Shown in pieces: positions 45,775 through 59,434 of a stretch of 64,000 nucleotides of DNA. The DNA is from Grammothele lineata. Taxonomy: Eukaryota; Basidiomycota; Agaricomycetes; Polyporales; Polyporaceae. The stretch's first letter is position 1; each line of letters begins with the position of its first letter. Position numbers and translations under genes: made by a program. The stretch spans positions 930,001 through 994,000 of the forward strand of contig NDFF03000370.1 in NCBI GenBank assembly GCA_002150815.3, in the 5' to 3' direction. The notes under the pieces are model-generated. The model was not told the origin of the DNA. It did not search any database and saw nothing but the letters and a program-made list of their open reading frames with translations.

Positions 45775-48700
45775 ATGCTTGACCTCGTCCAATCCTACAC
45801 TGGCTGTCCTCCTTCCAGCCTCAGCTTCCTCCACCTTCCCCGAGAAATTCTACTTGTGTGTCCTGTTGCCTGCACATCCTGCGTGCTTTGTACTGAACCG
45901 TATCACAGCTATATCCCTTTGCTGACGCTGTCGTCATCTTCAATGCGCACACGCTCGCCTTTGTCCGCGCACTCGCCTTCTGGGAAGTATTTCCGTCCAC
46001 ACGCAATTCTTCACATTCCGTGCAGTGCGTGGCAGTTGAGAACAGCATGAAGCTGGTGCGTGTGTGTTTCATCCAATTTCCTGCATCCTTCTCATTCTTG
46101 CCAGGTCGTAGCCGCTCTAGGTCACCGGGTCGTCGCGTGGTCATTGTCCGGAAAACAGAACGACTATTGGCGCGTCCATTCTTCCCTGTCCCTCTCGGAG
46201 GACCAATACGTCACGGCTCTGAACTGCTCGTCCGGTGAGGAAGCTAATGCTGCATCTTCGGCCCCATCTAATCCTCCCCAGGCCTTCTTGCGGTTGGGAC
46301 GAAATCTACCTTATCTGTCTACACTCTGATCCTGGAGAACGACCTTCCTACATGGTCTCTGAAGTGGTCGTCCACGTATGCACGGTACCCTTACACCAAC
46401 GTATGGGCATTCATTTCTACCAAACAGTGTTCCCACCCTTTCCCGCGTACGGTTTTCGCCGTCGCTCATGTATATCGCCACTACATTCATGGTGCGTGCT
46501 GTCTCTCGAGGGATATTCCACGGCGTTGTAAATGTTGGATGCATGCAGCATGACAACGTAGTACGCACATACTTGACCACGACCGGACGGCAGACTCAGG
46601 TCATCACCCATCCCCGCCCAGTCGCGGATTTCATGTGGCGAAATTCACCAACATCCAGCCGGTCAGTTCAACACAAGCCGTTCGATAATCCAGGCTGCTG
46701 ACACCGTTACAGAGATGACCCTGTCCTCTACACTATCACCACCGACGCAACCCTGCGAATATTCATGCCAGTGATCGACTTGCCCCAGTACCTTCAGCTC
46801 CATTCGTCTCTGGACACGTTTTCTTCTCTGCCCTTCGCCGTCGCATGCCAACAAACCCACTCAAGTGTATTCTGGCTCGACCGCGAGGTCATGTGTACGG
46901 CACTGAATAGGGTGTTGGCGGAGTCTTCGTCGGCGGAGGAAGACGCACGACGCCGACGCATACGCGAGATCACCGAAGAAGGTTGGGACGTCTTCTTGCG
47001 CGTTCTCAACGACGGCTCGCTTGTCGTCCAGGCTGTCGCCGTACGTATACCATTCACTCTTTTCCCACGAGAAAACATACCGACGATGCTCTAGAACATC
47101 GACCGCCGACCGCCGACCCTTCTCAAGCATTTTACTTTGCTTGAGACTCCGCCTAGAACTCTGCCCGGACCACCCCGCCATCTATACGCCGTACCCAATT
47201 CCACGCGCGGCTCATTGACCCTTTTAACCTCGCCGCCTCTTGCCTCATACGAATTGTCGCTGTTATCGTTTTTCGGCGCCCGGGAAATTGGATTACGACA
47301 CATTGCGTCTGGGGGTGAACATGCTCACCCAGTGGTGTCTGTTGTTGATGATCCCCGTTCGGAGATCGTTTACTATGTCCGCACACCGAATGGGGAAGGG
47401 GTTGGTGCGATACGGGCGGATGGATCTGGCGAAGTTTGGTCATTCGATTGGGGGAAGACAGGTACCCTCCAGAGGACCGCCAAGTGGTCTCCCGAGGGCG
47501 ACAGTCGTGCAGAGCGTTATCTGGGGATTTCTGTAGACCGTTTTGTGGTGATCGATGCTGGTCAGTACGCCGAGACAACATCCCTACACGCACTCATTTT
47601 AGATGCTATAGGTCATAACTTTGCAACCTATTCTGCCGAGACAAGCACTCTCGTACTACACACAACTCCGTCCGCCTCCCTCCTTGTCCCTCCTCTCACA
47701 CTACTCTTTGCACTATCCGCCCCTCACTCGGCTCGCAGGCGCACGCTAGTAGGAGTGACTACAGCGCAGAAGGTCCTGTTGATTACAGCTTCTTTATCCG
47801 GTTCTGCCCCGTCCTTGGCCCTCATCTCCGAATCTCCTCTCCCGCTACCAGCTCTGCCAAAGCTGATCCTTCCTGTCGACCCGATGGCATGGGTCGGCCA
47901 GCTTGGATCGGGAACGCGCAGCACCTCGGAAGAGCACGACGTACTGCTAAGCGTATCTGAAGAAGGCGATCTCGCGTTCTGGGTCCCAGAGAGTGGATTG
48001 ATAGCTTCTCCCAAAACGGCCAATGGGGACCTGAGAGGCGAAAACGGGTCGACGACACTACGTGCAACGTGGAAGTGTACTGGGACGGTGCGAACGGGTC
48101 GGAAAGGCTTTACGATGGCGCGCTGCAGTTCCGCCAAGAAGTCTGTGCTGGGTCAGTGCGGTTTTGCTGAGTGACGTCATGTGCAGTCGTTCACTAAACG
48201 ATAGTTGTGCCAACTGTCGACGGAGAGGAGCTCACGATATGGGACTCAAAGGAATCTGAGTTCTCCCTCGGGTTAGAATATCGTCGGGTTTTAAGGTATG
48301 CTATCCCGCGAGTTTAGTTTCCGTAGTTGACATGCCCCCATCATTAGCGCGTCCGACCACATTCAAGACCTTGATTGGACGGCAACGCCGGACAACCAAT
48401 CCATCCTAGCCGTTGGGTTTGCACACCGTATCGAGCTTCTCTGTCAACAACGAGCGACGTACTTTGACGAAACACCGGGGTGGGGGATCTGCTGGAAGAT
48501 CGACATTGGAAGGTTTGTCTGCTCACTGAATCCTTCGCTCTTACAAGGTGACATACTATGGATCTATAGCATGATTCCGCATCCTATCAACGATTCGATT
48601 TGGTTAGCCAGGGGGACGCTACTCGTCGGTGCAGGGCACTTCCAGTTCATGTTCGGGGGGAGACCGACGGCAGTTCCCGACGGGCCCCAGCCGGAAAGCT

Positions 48701-50942
48701 TGTTCGAGCATGTCGCGCGACTCAACGGCCCGCTAGATGACTACCATCCTCAAATGATTTTGCAATGCTTGCTATGGGGTACGTCAACCTTGTTTGTCTT
48801 GCGAGCTATGTCTGAATAGTGCTGTGCAGAAAAAGTGGAGCTAGTAAAGGATATTATCGTGAACCTCGCTCGCAACCTCGAGTCGGGACGCGATATGCAT
48901 GAATGGACGTGCTTGCCCATTAAGAGGTATCTCGAGAGAGACCAAGGAGCGAGACCGGTATGTCTATTAGCAACAATTTGTTCCATAGTGCCCAGGCTAA
49001 AGTATGTGCTGCACATAAGACGCAAGTGCAGCATAAAATGAAGTATTCGTCTCTGTTCAATGTTCCTGAGAGCCAGGAGGAGTAAGCTCACACACCCCGC
49101 CCCGGTGATACGATCTGACCCTGTAAGAAATAGCTTGGACGAGAATCCATTCTCAACTTCAGCTGTCCACAAGCTCTTAGAGCGTCTTGAAGAGAAACCT
49201 CTACCTCATTTTAGTCCAAAAGAGCATGCTTCGCTTTTGGGTCTTATCCAGACAACCCTCGAGGTACGTCGTTATATGAACATGCAGCTGAGTTTCCAGG
49301 GATGACTCGACTTAACAGATTCAAGAGCAACGGCGTGCGCTCGACGCCAACGGCCTTCGGTACCTCATCTCTATGCGGAACTTTTATATTGTTAACCGCC
49401 GCGCCTCTGAACCTAACACGCCGTTTTCGGGAATGAACGGTGTAAGTGGAGCTGGCGCCAACGGCCCCATTGATGCTACGAATCGGCTCCAGCGTCGCGA
49501 ACGGCTACGGTACCGTGATATGATATGGGCATTCCACAGTGAAAGCCAGGATCTGCTCCTGTCAGCGTCCGTCTCAGCCTGCAGTGGGAAAATGCGCTGG
49601 GCGGACGCGCACGCGCTAGGCGTGTTCACTTGGATGCGTTCTCAGGAAACCATGGTTAGCAAACATAGCCTGCTGCAGGCATTCATGCGAATTAATACTA
49701 TGTCATATTTTAGAAAGCCCACATGGAAGTCATCGCACGGAACGAGTACATGGCGGGCGACAATCGCGATCCTACCGCCTGCAGCCTCTTTTACTTTGCG
49801 TTGGGAAAGGTAAAGCTCGTTCATGGCCTATGGCGGCAGGCGGCATGGCATAAGGAACAGCAGCCGATGCTCAAATTCCTGAACAACGACTTCAACCAAG
49901 CACGTTGGCGGACCGCCGCTCAAAAAAATGCGTTCGCACTTTTGAGCAAACGACGGTTTGGTGCGTCCCCTTTTTCTCGCCCGTACCGAATTCTAATGCC
50001 GAGACCGTTGCACACAGAATATGCTGCCGCATTCTTCATTCTCGGAGGCAGCCTCAAGGACGCGGTGAGCGTGTGCCTCAAGAACATCGGGGACTGGCAA
50101 TTGGCGGTCGCCTTGGTGCGTGTGATGGAGGGGGATGACAGTCCTATGCTGAGGGATATCCTAAACAACACTGTCGTCCCCCTCGCATTCAAAGAGGGTA
50201 ACCGGTACCTTGCAAGCTGGGCGTTCTGGATGCTTCGGCGGCGCGACCTTGCGGTCCGCATCCTAGTTGTAAGTCTCTTTCGTTCCACCTGTTCTCTTGT
50301 TCCTGAGAACTCGCCTCAATAGATGCCTCTCACGGACGTGGCCTCTGCGCTCGATGTGCCCATTCCCGGGATTGGCGACCCCAACTATGACGACCCTAGT
50401 CTTGCGCTCCTCTTCTCCCAGCTCAAGTCCAAGACGCTTCAGGCAGCGCAAGGCACGAGCGAGATATCTGGCCGGACCGAGTTCAACTTCGTTCTCCAGA
50501 TCGCACGCGTCTTCTGTCGCATGGGTGCGTTTCACTTACCCAGTGTGCACAGGGACGCTAAAATGCCTCCTTCATAGGTTGTCACGCACTCGCACTCGAC
50601 CTCGTGAGGACATGGTCATTCCAGAGGCCGTCTACGGTTGTCCGCGACCGTCGATCGGAATGGAGACCTCCGAGCCCGATCTCCACGCGCTTCGCTCTCG
50701 AGCCCGCGTTGCGCCATAGAACGTCTATCCTCATCGACATCGACGTTTCGACAGCGCCTCCTACTCGTAGAGCGTCACCTACTCGCTCGCCTGCCCGTCC
50801 TAGCTCTCCGGTGCCGCCGGAGAAAGTGGAGCTCAAACAGGAAGGGGACTTGGTCGCTCGCAAAGCAGGCATAGGGAGCCTCATCAAGTCGGCAAAGCAG
50901 GACGTCAAGGTGCCCGAGTTTGACATGGACGCATTCTTCTAG
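45775..50942 (+). CDS. RAV1: RAV1, RAVE complex subunit (DmX/Rabconnectin-3 family)
   Basis: RAV1 is the large subunit of the RAVE complex, which with Skp1 and Rav2 promotes V-ATPase assembly. The gene has many small introns; start at the ATG at 45775 (MLDLVQSYTGCPPSS). The N-terminal WD40-like propellers give VVIFNAHTLAFVRALAFWE, VAALGHRVVAWSLSGKQNDY and DATLRIFMPVID. The conserved Rav1 C-terminal part starts near 48500: PHPINDSIWLARGTLLVGAG with FQFMFGG, then LLWEKVELVKDI, HASLLGLIQTTLEIQEQRRA, GLRYLISMRNFYI, ALGVFTWMRSQETM, PTACSLFYFALGKVKLVHGL, KFLNNDFNQARWRTAAQKNA, FALLSKRRFEYAAAFFILGG and GDWQLAVALVRVMEGDDSP. The C-terminus carries acidic/Pro-rich DMDAFF. Size of about 1,400 residues fits yeast Rav1 (1,357). 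It converges with Rab GDI. Confidence 0.95.
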
Positions 50943-51177
50943 GATGTCTTGTGGATACCACTACCACTTTTTGGAATACGGAGTTTTGTCGTATTGGCTC
51001 CCACAGCATGTTTCAATAGATGTATGACGAAAGATGCATTGTGCAACAAGTACAGGGATGGGAGAGGTCTTCCTAATTCTTATACATGAATGAATCCTGA
51101 CTGAGCAAACCCACTCCAACGTGAAGCTGATGATACTACCACGGTACGAACGACTGCAAGAAGTGTGAATTGACCGT

Positions 51178-52861
51178 TTACGCCTCAACCTGGACCTCGC
51201 GCTTCTTGAGTTCGAGATCCTTGCCAATCATCCGCTTCCAGACGTTCTGCACGTCTTCGACGACAGTCTCGAAGTGAGAGGTGGCGTCGTACGAACGGGT
51301 GATGAAGACATTGTCGGACTCGCCAGTGGCTGTGGGGGTATAGAGGGAGGAGACCGAGACGAACCTGTACATGTCTAGTCACGCTATGCTCGATGCTAGC
51401 GTAGGGAACTCGACTTACTTGTCGTAGATCGGGCCTAGCAGCTGGAGACCCGGTGCAATCTCCAACTCCGGCTTATCAGTCTCGACAATAGTGCTGACAA
51501 TTGCGACGTAGATATCCTTTGCGCAGACGTTGTGTGTGGAAGACACGCATGCGATGTAGATATCTGCCGGGTTGTCATGAGATGTAGCCCTCACGGATCC
51601 CATGCGCTGAGAACTCCACTCACCGTTGCGACGACCGACTTGGTTCTGAGGAATAATGATCTGCGCACTGTCGGAGTCCTCCGTGCCAGGGATGGGGTGC
51701 TTGAGGAAGCAGATGGCACGAACGACCTTGCCCTCCTCCACGACGCGAACCTTACCGCTGTCACTGGATTTGCCCGCGCCGAAATAGCTGGGATCGCCGA
51801 CCACCTGCTTGGCCTTAACGGTTTCGTTGCCGCTTCGGACACCAACGAACTTGCCGTCCCCATCGACGACAATCTCGTCAATGGGCTTGTCAAGCATGTA
51901 GGTACCGCCGTAGATAGCGCTCAAGCGCGCGAACGCCTGGGGAAGCTCGCCAAGGCCGTAGAGGGGGTAGATGTATGGAGACTTGCCGTAGCGGGCCATT
52001 GACGAAGTATAGAGGACAATACGTTCGTACGTTGGCCGCGCCGGCTTCTTCTTATAGCTACGCACAGTGAGAATGAGCTTGCGCTGGTGATACAAATTGT
52101 ACTTACTCGTCAGTCAAGTAGAGCGCCATGGCATGGCCGATGAAATCCTGAGTACCCGGCTCAAGACCAAATTTCTCATACACCTGAGCCATCGTATCCT
52201 TGTCCAAGTCGATACCTGTTATTACCCCGTCGAAGTTAGTTCGAGCATGATGCGGCATCAGTCAACACACCCTGGTGAGTAGCCGGGTCTTCGTCCTTCC
52301 AGCCTTGCAGGAACTCAAAAAACTTCTTTGCCCTCCGCTTCTCAAAGAGACCCATAAGAGGGCTCTTGACGGCCTCCATCTCCGTGCTAGGGACCTTAGA
52401 GATCTTGCCATCGCGATAAACGAACGAGCCGGCAATCTGCTTGAACTCCAGGTAGCGTGTTACGTCGGTGTGGACAAGTATGCGGGTAAGCTCTCCGGAG
52501 GCAATGATGAATTTGGGGATGAGGTCAACAGCGTAGTCACGGTCGCGGCCGAGATCTTGAGGAACAGCCTGATCGGGCCTAAACTTGCGGTAGAGCTACG
52601 GAGGAGTTTAGGGGTATGAAGGAGTGTAATCTGGACAGTAGGTGACAGACCTGAGTCAAGTTAAGACTAGCACTGTCACCACCATAGTAGTCATTGCGAT
52701 CCATGTGGAGAACCTTCTTGCCCTCGACGGACAGGAGACCTGAGAGGATACACTCGGTAAGGCCGGTACCGAGAACGACGACCTGCAGCATATGCGTAAG
52801 CTGCTGTAAACGTCGAAGAATGTCGTTCAAAAGGCGTCCGCACGTCGTACTCTTCATCCAT
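51178..52861 (-). CDS. GDI1: Rab GDP-dissociation inhibitor
   Basis: GDI1 extracts GDP-bound prenylated Rab GTPases from membranes and recycles them. Start at the ATG at 52861 ([20 protein letters not shown]), with the FAD-like GxGxxE-type nucleotide-fold motif at the N-terminus. Family blocks in order: [20 protein letters not shown], a Rab-binding region ([35 protein letters not shown]), [59 protein letters not shown]-like [16 protein letters not shown] and the C-terminal [20 protein letters not shown]. Introns are short and phase-consistent. Cytosolic, essential in yeast. The 3' end lies 235 bp from that of RAV1. Confidence 0.96.
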
Positions 52862-54342
52862 GGCTGTAGTCTTGGGCTGGAGAGGTTGGGAGAGGCTGGA
52901 GACGAGAGACTAGCGACGCGGCTCAGATGCAACCGACGCACACCTGCTATATCCCATCGATGCACGTGCCCTGCACGGATCAGATCACCATTCGTTCACC
53001 AGACGCTCGCGAGTCCCGACCCTTCGTTTTCCGCTAGCCTAGATTCTGCACCAGTATTACCCCAGGGTAAACGACATGTAAGATGCTGACCGTACCGCTC
53101 AAGGCATCTATCGCTCCGAAATGAAATGCTTGAACGAACGGCTGTCAAGCGGCCTTGGATCGTACGCTTGCGTGCAGTCAGACGCATTGTCTGTCGGAAA
53201 TTCCTACTCGGTATTACCACCATTTTAGGCCCTCTTGCTAGTACGGGCGGCCCTCTCCACGCGTACGGCCAACTGTCTGTACATCCCTATGAGTGTATAT
53301 AAGATGAGGTTGCACCATGTGTAGGTAACACCTCTGCCTGACGAGAGCTTTGTACGGTTTCTGGGAATGCTGATACAATCATGACGTCCCTAGAGACGTA
53401 ATCGTCGGATGACAAAGACGAATTGTCGTGTCTGGACATTTGCAAGTGTGATTGGAATGTAAGCAACTCGCCCTCGTCTCGGATGCACCGCGGACCTGTA
53501 GCCAGCCTCAAACCGAGGCCGGGCCATTCAGTGTCGACCGGTCGAGCTCCGGGCCGGCTTAGAAAAGAGGCAGTTTCCCACGAACTCGATTGCTGTGCAG
53601 AGACGCCTCTCGCTTATCTTATCTCCATTGCCAGATCGGATCGCGAAGCTTTCTCGAGGACGACGGCTGAAGCGCTGAAGGCGCTAGTCGGTGTGAGATC
53701 GCGGTCGTAGACACGAATGCCAAGAGGTGGATTGGCTTCGCAGACATCCAATGCGAGCGGTGGCCAACGGGCGAGCGGGCGATGCACACGCGAGGGAAGT
53801 TGCCTGTTGTGGTGATGCAAGTGCTGTGAGTAACGCGCCGACCAGAATCCGTCGAGGAAGACGGCATGCGACGGCACTGTATGATTCGATCCGCGGCACA
53901 CGCGCCGTGCGTGTCGTGAAGAATAAGATGCTTGGACTCGCCGACCGTTGGGGTGCGCGATATGGCACCATCCGATCCGCATTGCCGCCAGTGGGGTCGC
54001 GCTCTGTTGTGCCTCGCCGAAATCGATACGAGCGAGGAATTTCGGGCCGCGAGGACGTCAGCGAAGGGATCTATCGCTACCTCCTCCAGGGATCGTCGCG
54101 CACACTCTGAACGCGTCGTGCAGCGCGCGAGCCACGTTCGTTGTTACGCAGAGCGACGAGAGGTCTTGGCCAATGCGGAGCGAGTGTAGACGTGTTCGCC
54201 GTGTTCTTCCCAGAGCGAGGCGCAGTCCGTATCGGCCTTCATCGAACCATCATCGACCCCCTTAGCTCCGCGCCAGGTTCATATATAATCCCAGCGCCCA
54301 CTTTTCCTCTCCTAACCCTCCCCTTCTCCGTCTACATCCACC
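52862..54342. other. Divergent intergenic region, GDI1 / pyruvate kinase
   Basis: About 1.5 kb without a supported gene; several GC-rich open frames (53423-54265) look random. It must contain the GDI1 promoter at the left and the strong pyruvate-kinase promoter at the right. Confidence 0.5.
54282..54340 (+). promoter_or_regulatory. Core promoter of pyruvate kinase: TATA plus CT-rich block
   Basis: TATATAA at 54282-54288 is followed by a pyrimidine-rich stretch (54301-54325, CTTTTCCTCTCC-type) that ends shortly before the ATG in CACC context. This TATA/CT-box layout is characteristic of highly expressed glycolytic genes in filamentous fungi. Confidence 0.75.
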
Positions 54343-56575
54343 ATGTCCTCCTCCTCTCGCATCGAATGGTCTGCCTCGCTCGACCCCACTAAGGCCCAGG
54401 TGCCCACGGAAGAGACCAAGTTCCACCGTAAGGTACATGTCGATCGATCCTCTCTTGCTTGTGCCATAGCAGTCTCAACATGATTCCTGGCATATCGCGT
54501 GTACAGACGGCCATCATCGCGACGATTGGTGCGTTCTACCAATTCAGCGCGACGTGATCTTTCAATTAAGTGGATGCGGCATGCAGGACCGAACGTTAAC
54601 AATGTCGAGAAGTTGGCGGAGCTGCGTCGGGCTGGTGTGAACATCGGTGTGTCTAATCCGTCTTTAGACACACCTCCTTTCTCACTCTCGTGCTCAATGC
54701 CATGCACGACACGGTGTTTATTCTAAGTCCGCATGAACTTTTCCCATGGCGAGTACGAGTACCACCAGAGCGTTATTGACAATACGCGCAAAATGGTATC
54801 GCGTATGTCCTTGTTATCTCTGTGAGGTGTTCACGGGGACTCATCATCCCTCAGTCGACCCCGAGGGTCGCCCGGTCGCCATCGCCCTCGACACTGTGCG
54901 TATAAGGTCATCTCTCACTATACTTGTTACCGAAGATCGTCACAGAAAGGGCCCGAGATCCGGACTGGTATGATGAAGAACAAGACAGATGTGAGTACTT
55001 GCCATATAGTAATGCTCTGTGTCCTTACACAGTCCACCACTTTCAGATTCCCATCAAGGCTGGCCATGAGTTCATCCTGTCCTCCGATCCCGCATACAAG
55101 GACGCTTGTGATGACAAGGTCATGTATATGGACTACGTGCGTGCCCTCATGTCCAACTCAAGGTTCGTACAACTCGCTGAGTTCATGTGTAGAAAAACCT
55201 CCCCAAGGTCACCGCTCCGGGCAAACTCGTTTACGTCGATGACGGCATTCTATCTCTCCTCGTCCTTGCCGTAGAGGGAGACAACGTCCGCGTTCGCGCG
55301 CTCAACAATGGCACTCTGAGCTCTCGCAAGGGTGTTAACCTGCCCAAGACCGACGTTGACCTTCCTGCTCTTTCTGAGAAGGACAAGGCCGATCTCCAGT
55401 TCGGTGTCAAGAATGGCGTCGACATGATTTTCGCGTCTTTCATCCGCCGTGCCGACGACGTCCGTGACATCCGCCGTGTGCTTGGCCCCGATGGCGCCAA
55501 CATCAAAATTATCGTCAAGATCGAGAACGAGCAGGGTGTTGCCAACTTCGACGAGATTCTGAAAGAGACAGACGGTGTTATGGTTGCGCGTGGTGATCTT
55601 GGTATCGAAATCCCTGCGAGTCAGGTGTTCCTCGCGCAGAAGATGATGATTGCCAAGTGCAACAAAGCCGGCAAGCCAGTTATTGTGGCTACCCAGATGC
55701 TCGAGTCTATGACAGTAAGAGTCTGTTCAGTCTATTCTGTTCCATGCCGTTAATCCGTCTCCATATCAGTACAACCCTCGTCCGACCCGTGCGGAGGTCA
55801 GTGACGTTGCCAACGCCGTCATGGACGGCGCGGACTGCGTCATGCTGTCTGGTGAGACCGCCAAGGGTTCCTACCCTATCCAGTCTGGTAGGTGTGATTA
55901 TCGCCCGAAGTGAATATTGCGCTGACAATGTGATTCAGTCCTCATGATGGCCGAGACTTGCTTGCTCGCGGAGGCCGCGGTCTGCTACCCCGCGCTGTAT
56001 GACGAGCTTCGCAGCACCACGCCGCGTCCCACGGAGACCGCAGAGACCGTCGCGCTTGCTGCTGTTGCTGCGGCTTCGGAGCAGAATGCGAGCGCTATTA
56101 TCGTCCTCTCCACGAGCGGTAACACCGCCCGCCTCATCTCTAAGTACCGCCCCTCTGTGCCGATCATCACTGGTACGTCCGACGTGTAGCAAGATGATGA
56201 ACTTCAGTTCACTGTTCCCGCGTTACAGTCACCCGCAACCAGCAAACCTCTCGCCAGATCCACCTCCACAGAGGTGTCTATCCCTTCTGGTACCCCGAGC
56301 CTCGCGGCATTGAGGCGCACCAGTGGCAGACGGACGTACGTAATGAGTTGAAAACGTTTGTGGTCCGCCAGTCTAACGCGAGCTGCCTGCAGGTCGACAA
56401 CCGTATTCGGTTTGGTCTTCGGAACGCGCTCAAGCTCAACATCATCAAGACGGGCACGACCGTCATCGCGGTGCAGGGCTGGAAGGGCGGCCTCGGGCAC
56501 ACGAACACGCTCCGCGTGTTGTCCGTTCCGACGGACCCGGCGGATCTGGCGCAGCAGCCTCTGGGCGCCAACTAG
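54343..56575 (+). CDS. Pyruvate kinase
   Basis: Last step of glycolysis: phosphoenolpyruvate plus ADP gives pyruvate plus ATP, in the cytosol. The gene has many introns. The spliced product starts [19 protein letters not shown] and contains [85 protein letters not shown], the catalytic-Lys block [13 protein letters not shown], the signature [33 protein letters not shown] and [15 protein letters not shown]. The C-terminal allosteric domain has [20 protein letters not shown] and [16 protein letters not shown], typical of fructose-1,6-bisphosphate-regulated fungal enzymes. Length is about 530 residues. Some exons near 54700-54830 are very short. Confidence 0.97.
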
Positions 56576-56955
56576 GGCGCGCGGCGCGGGATGAGATTGT
56601 AGATGTACAACCACTGTAATAGTAGCAGGACACTCGCGAACAATGCAGCACATAGATGTCCGGAGACGACTGCGAACTGGTGCGAGTGGCGGCGAGTGGG
56701 GTGCACACGGGCTGTGAGGAGACTGCTGTGAGGAGGGGACAGGTCGAGATGGAAGTCGGCGGAGACGCCGGGGGACGGGTGCACGTGGCGGAAGCGGATG
56801 GAGAGATGTGCTCGAGCGGGTGGAATGCGACCACGTCCACCGCATCCGCCCTCGCAGCTCCCGCCTCTCCCCGCCTCCTCCCCTCCGCGGCGCCATAGCC
56901 TATAGCCTCCTAGTCGCCAGCTGCACGCCCGTGGCCGCCTGGCCCGCCCTCCGAG
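56576..56955. other. Intergenic region, pyruvate kinase / glycosyltransferase
   Basis: 380 bp between two same-strand genes. GC-rich; open frames on the minus strand across it are shadows of the flanking exons. It holds the pyruvate-kinase terminator and the glycosyltransferase promoter; no TATA is evident. Confidence 0.45.
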
Positions 56956-59434
56956 ATGGCAACCTCGATATACTTTCCCCAGCAACGCGCCAATGGCTAT
57001 GCCCCCGAAAAAGCGCGTCCCGCCAATGGCCTCCCAATGCACTCCTCCGCCGTGCGCGAAAAGTGGCAGAGACACCACCCATCCACATCATGGCTCGTAC
57101 CCATCTCTCTCCCCATTCCCGGAGTACGCTCCCGCCGCCTTCGCCTTATGCTTCCCAACCTCCCCAGGCTGCACCACGGCACCATCGCGCGTTTTGGCCG
57201 GAAACGAGGGCGTGTACTTTTGGCTGCCGGTCTCTTGGCCATCGTCTTCACGATAGTCACGATGTTCCGCATACGCGACCGCTTTGTTCCCGAAGATAGG
57301 TCGTGGTCAACCAATACCGTCCCTTCCACGCTCGTCTACAGGCGAGAGGACCTCCAGAGGATATGGGAATGGGAGATAGGTGCTGGACACTATCCAAGTG
57401 GGCAGAAGAGTATGTGGCAGTTGCTTGTTAACTATATTCTCGTTGCTCATGATCGTCCAGTTCCCGAGACCATTGGCTTGACGGCGCCTCCAATCAACCC
57501 TGGACTGCCCCCAAGGAAAGTCTCAACCATCCCTTCGCGCTTCCGGTCTCCACACACGACCGACACAATTGGCATTGGCGCAAAGCGTGTATACCTTGAC
57601 ATCCACAACAACCCTCCCAATGTCGCCTATCCACCACGCCCTCTTCCCGGTAGCGTCGCAGACATGGATGTGGTTATGGAACACTGCGACTTCTCGCAAA
57701 ACAAGGTAGTGTCATTCTCCGCTTTTACTCCCAGGGGCGTCCATTCACACTGTCGTACAGTATGTTCGGGACTGTCTCGAGGTGCTACGGCTTGGAGGGG
57801 GCCTGGACGTCGGCGCCCGGGTGAGGAGAGGAAAAATGGACGACTGGAAGTACATCTACGTGGAGGACGGGGAGTTCCAGAATAGCACCCAGGCGGTCCA
57901 GCAGTTCAACCCAGCAGTCACGCTTAAGAGCCAAGGCGTCGCGGACCCCAATGCCGGCTTTGTCAAGAAGCGAAACGCCGAGTGGGAACCTCACGTCCAT
58001 TTCCCCCCGCCGCCTAAGTACATTGCACACCACGACCGGCCGACATCATGTGAGGAGAACCCCCATCTCTTCCACATGTTCTGGACGGGCCCGTTCACGG
58101 ACAAGCCTTATCTCGCTCTCCTGTCCTTCCTCTACACCCAGAACGTTGGCCTACATCTCGACGATGAGCTCGTCGACCCAGCCATCTGTCGGCCTAAATT
58201 CTGGTTGTGGATTAATCCTGGCCCGGCTGCGTCTGTTCCTAACCCGAACGCGATGCGTGACATGTTCGAGCAACTCAAGTCAAACCCCTGGGCGTCACCC
58301 TTCTTGCACCCTCGCTTCAAGGACGTGATCCAGTTTAAGCTCTGGAACACGACTGAGCAGCTCGACGGCGTCCCGGAGCTCAAGGACGAATGGCGCGCGC
58401 TCAGAGATACGCTCTTCAACTCTGGTGGTGTCGTGGAGAAAATTCCCAAACAGGCGGAAGCTTCTTCCTCGACGGAAGGCGACGTTTCTGAAGCAAGTAC
58501 CACGAAGTCTGTGGCGGCCGACGAGGACGACAAAGTGAACCGTGTCGGCTCAACGTCTCCGAGCTCGTATGACCGGCTCTCCGTCATCCTGTCTGACATG
58601 GCGCGCTTCGTGCTCTGCCACCGTTTCGGTGGTATCTACTTGGATGCAGATACAATCCTACTGCGTGACTGGGAGGAACTATGGGGCTGGAAGGGCGCGT
58701 TCGCTTACCGGTGGTCGCGCCTGGAGACGTACAACACCGCAGTACTCAAGATGCACAAGGGATCTGCGCTCGGCACGTTCCTCTTCCGCACGGCGCTGAA
58801 GAACGGCCTGGACTTCCATCCCATGACGGTATCGAGATATACGGCTGACGCGGCGCTTGAAGGACTACTGCTGCGATTACCCGATGCACTCTTCGACTCA
58901 GCGTGGCTCAACACGGAAGACTACCAGCGTGAGCGTCCCCCGCAGCCGTACTTCACAGAGTATGTTTGAAATTCTTCTTAGCCCTCGGTTACATGCTGAT
59001 GGATATCATCAGGTTTGCCGACTTTTTCTTCACTCCCCGGGAGAAGAGTGCCGCTCCACAAGCTTTGGGCTTCACTGGGTTCTTCAGGGGTGCCTACTCT
59101 TATCACTTCCACAACTTCTGGTGCGTGACGTTTGTACACAGCGTCTGCTCAATTCAAATTTATGTTTTGACGTAGGTGGCAACCTTTCGACGCTACACGT
59201 AACTGGCCCGATCTTGGTCCTCGCTTCATCGCGGGTGAGAGGGCGGCACGGACTTTAGCCGAGGCAAACCAGCCTGGCGGGCAGGGGGCGCAGACAGAGA
59301 AGGTAGCTCCCACAGAGGACGACGTGGCGGATGACAAGCGCGATCTCGACTGGTCCACTGTCTTGAAGCGGACGTTTGAGGCGTACATTCGTGGGGAGAT
59401 CCCTAACGCGTACGGCGAGTGGCTAAAATGGTAG
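56956..59434 (+). CDS. Golgi-type glycosyltransferase with DXD motif (GT32-like)
   Basis: Start at the ATG at 56956. A cytosolic basic region is followed by one membrane helix (VLLAAGLLAIVFTIVTMF, about residues 82-100), so a type II Golgi protein is likely. The lumenal part contains KRVYLDIHNNPPNVAYP, then LFHMFWTGPFTDKPYLALL and LWINPGPAAS. The catalytic core is ILSDMARFVLCHRFGGIYLD followed by ADTILLRDWEEL; YLDAD supplies the metal/sugar-nucleotide-binding DXD motif. A low-complexity acidic/Ser insert at about 58440-58550 precedes it. Two small introns near 58965 and 59122 lead to the last exon ending EIPNAYGEWLKW. Sugar-transfer specificity (alpha-mannosyl or other) cannot be read from sequence. 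Confidence 0.88.

Noticed and set aside
53423..54265. Cluster of overlapping frames before pyruvate kinase
   Set aside because: No frame dominates, no motif is seen, and the region is more easily explained as promoter DNA.
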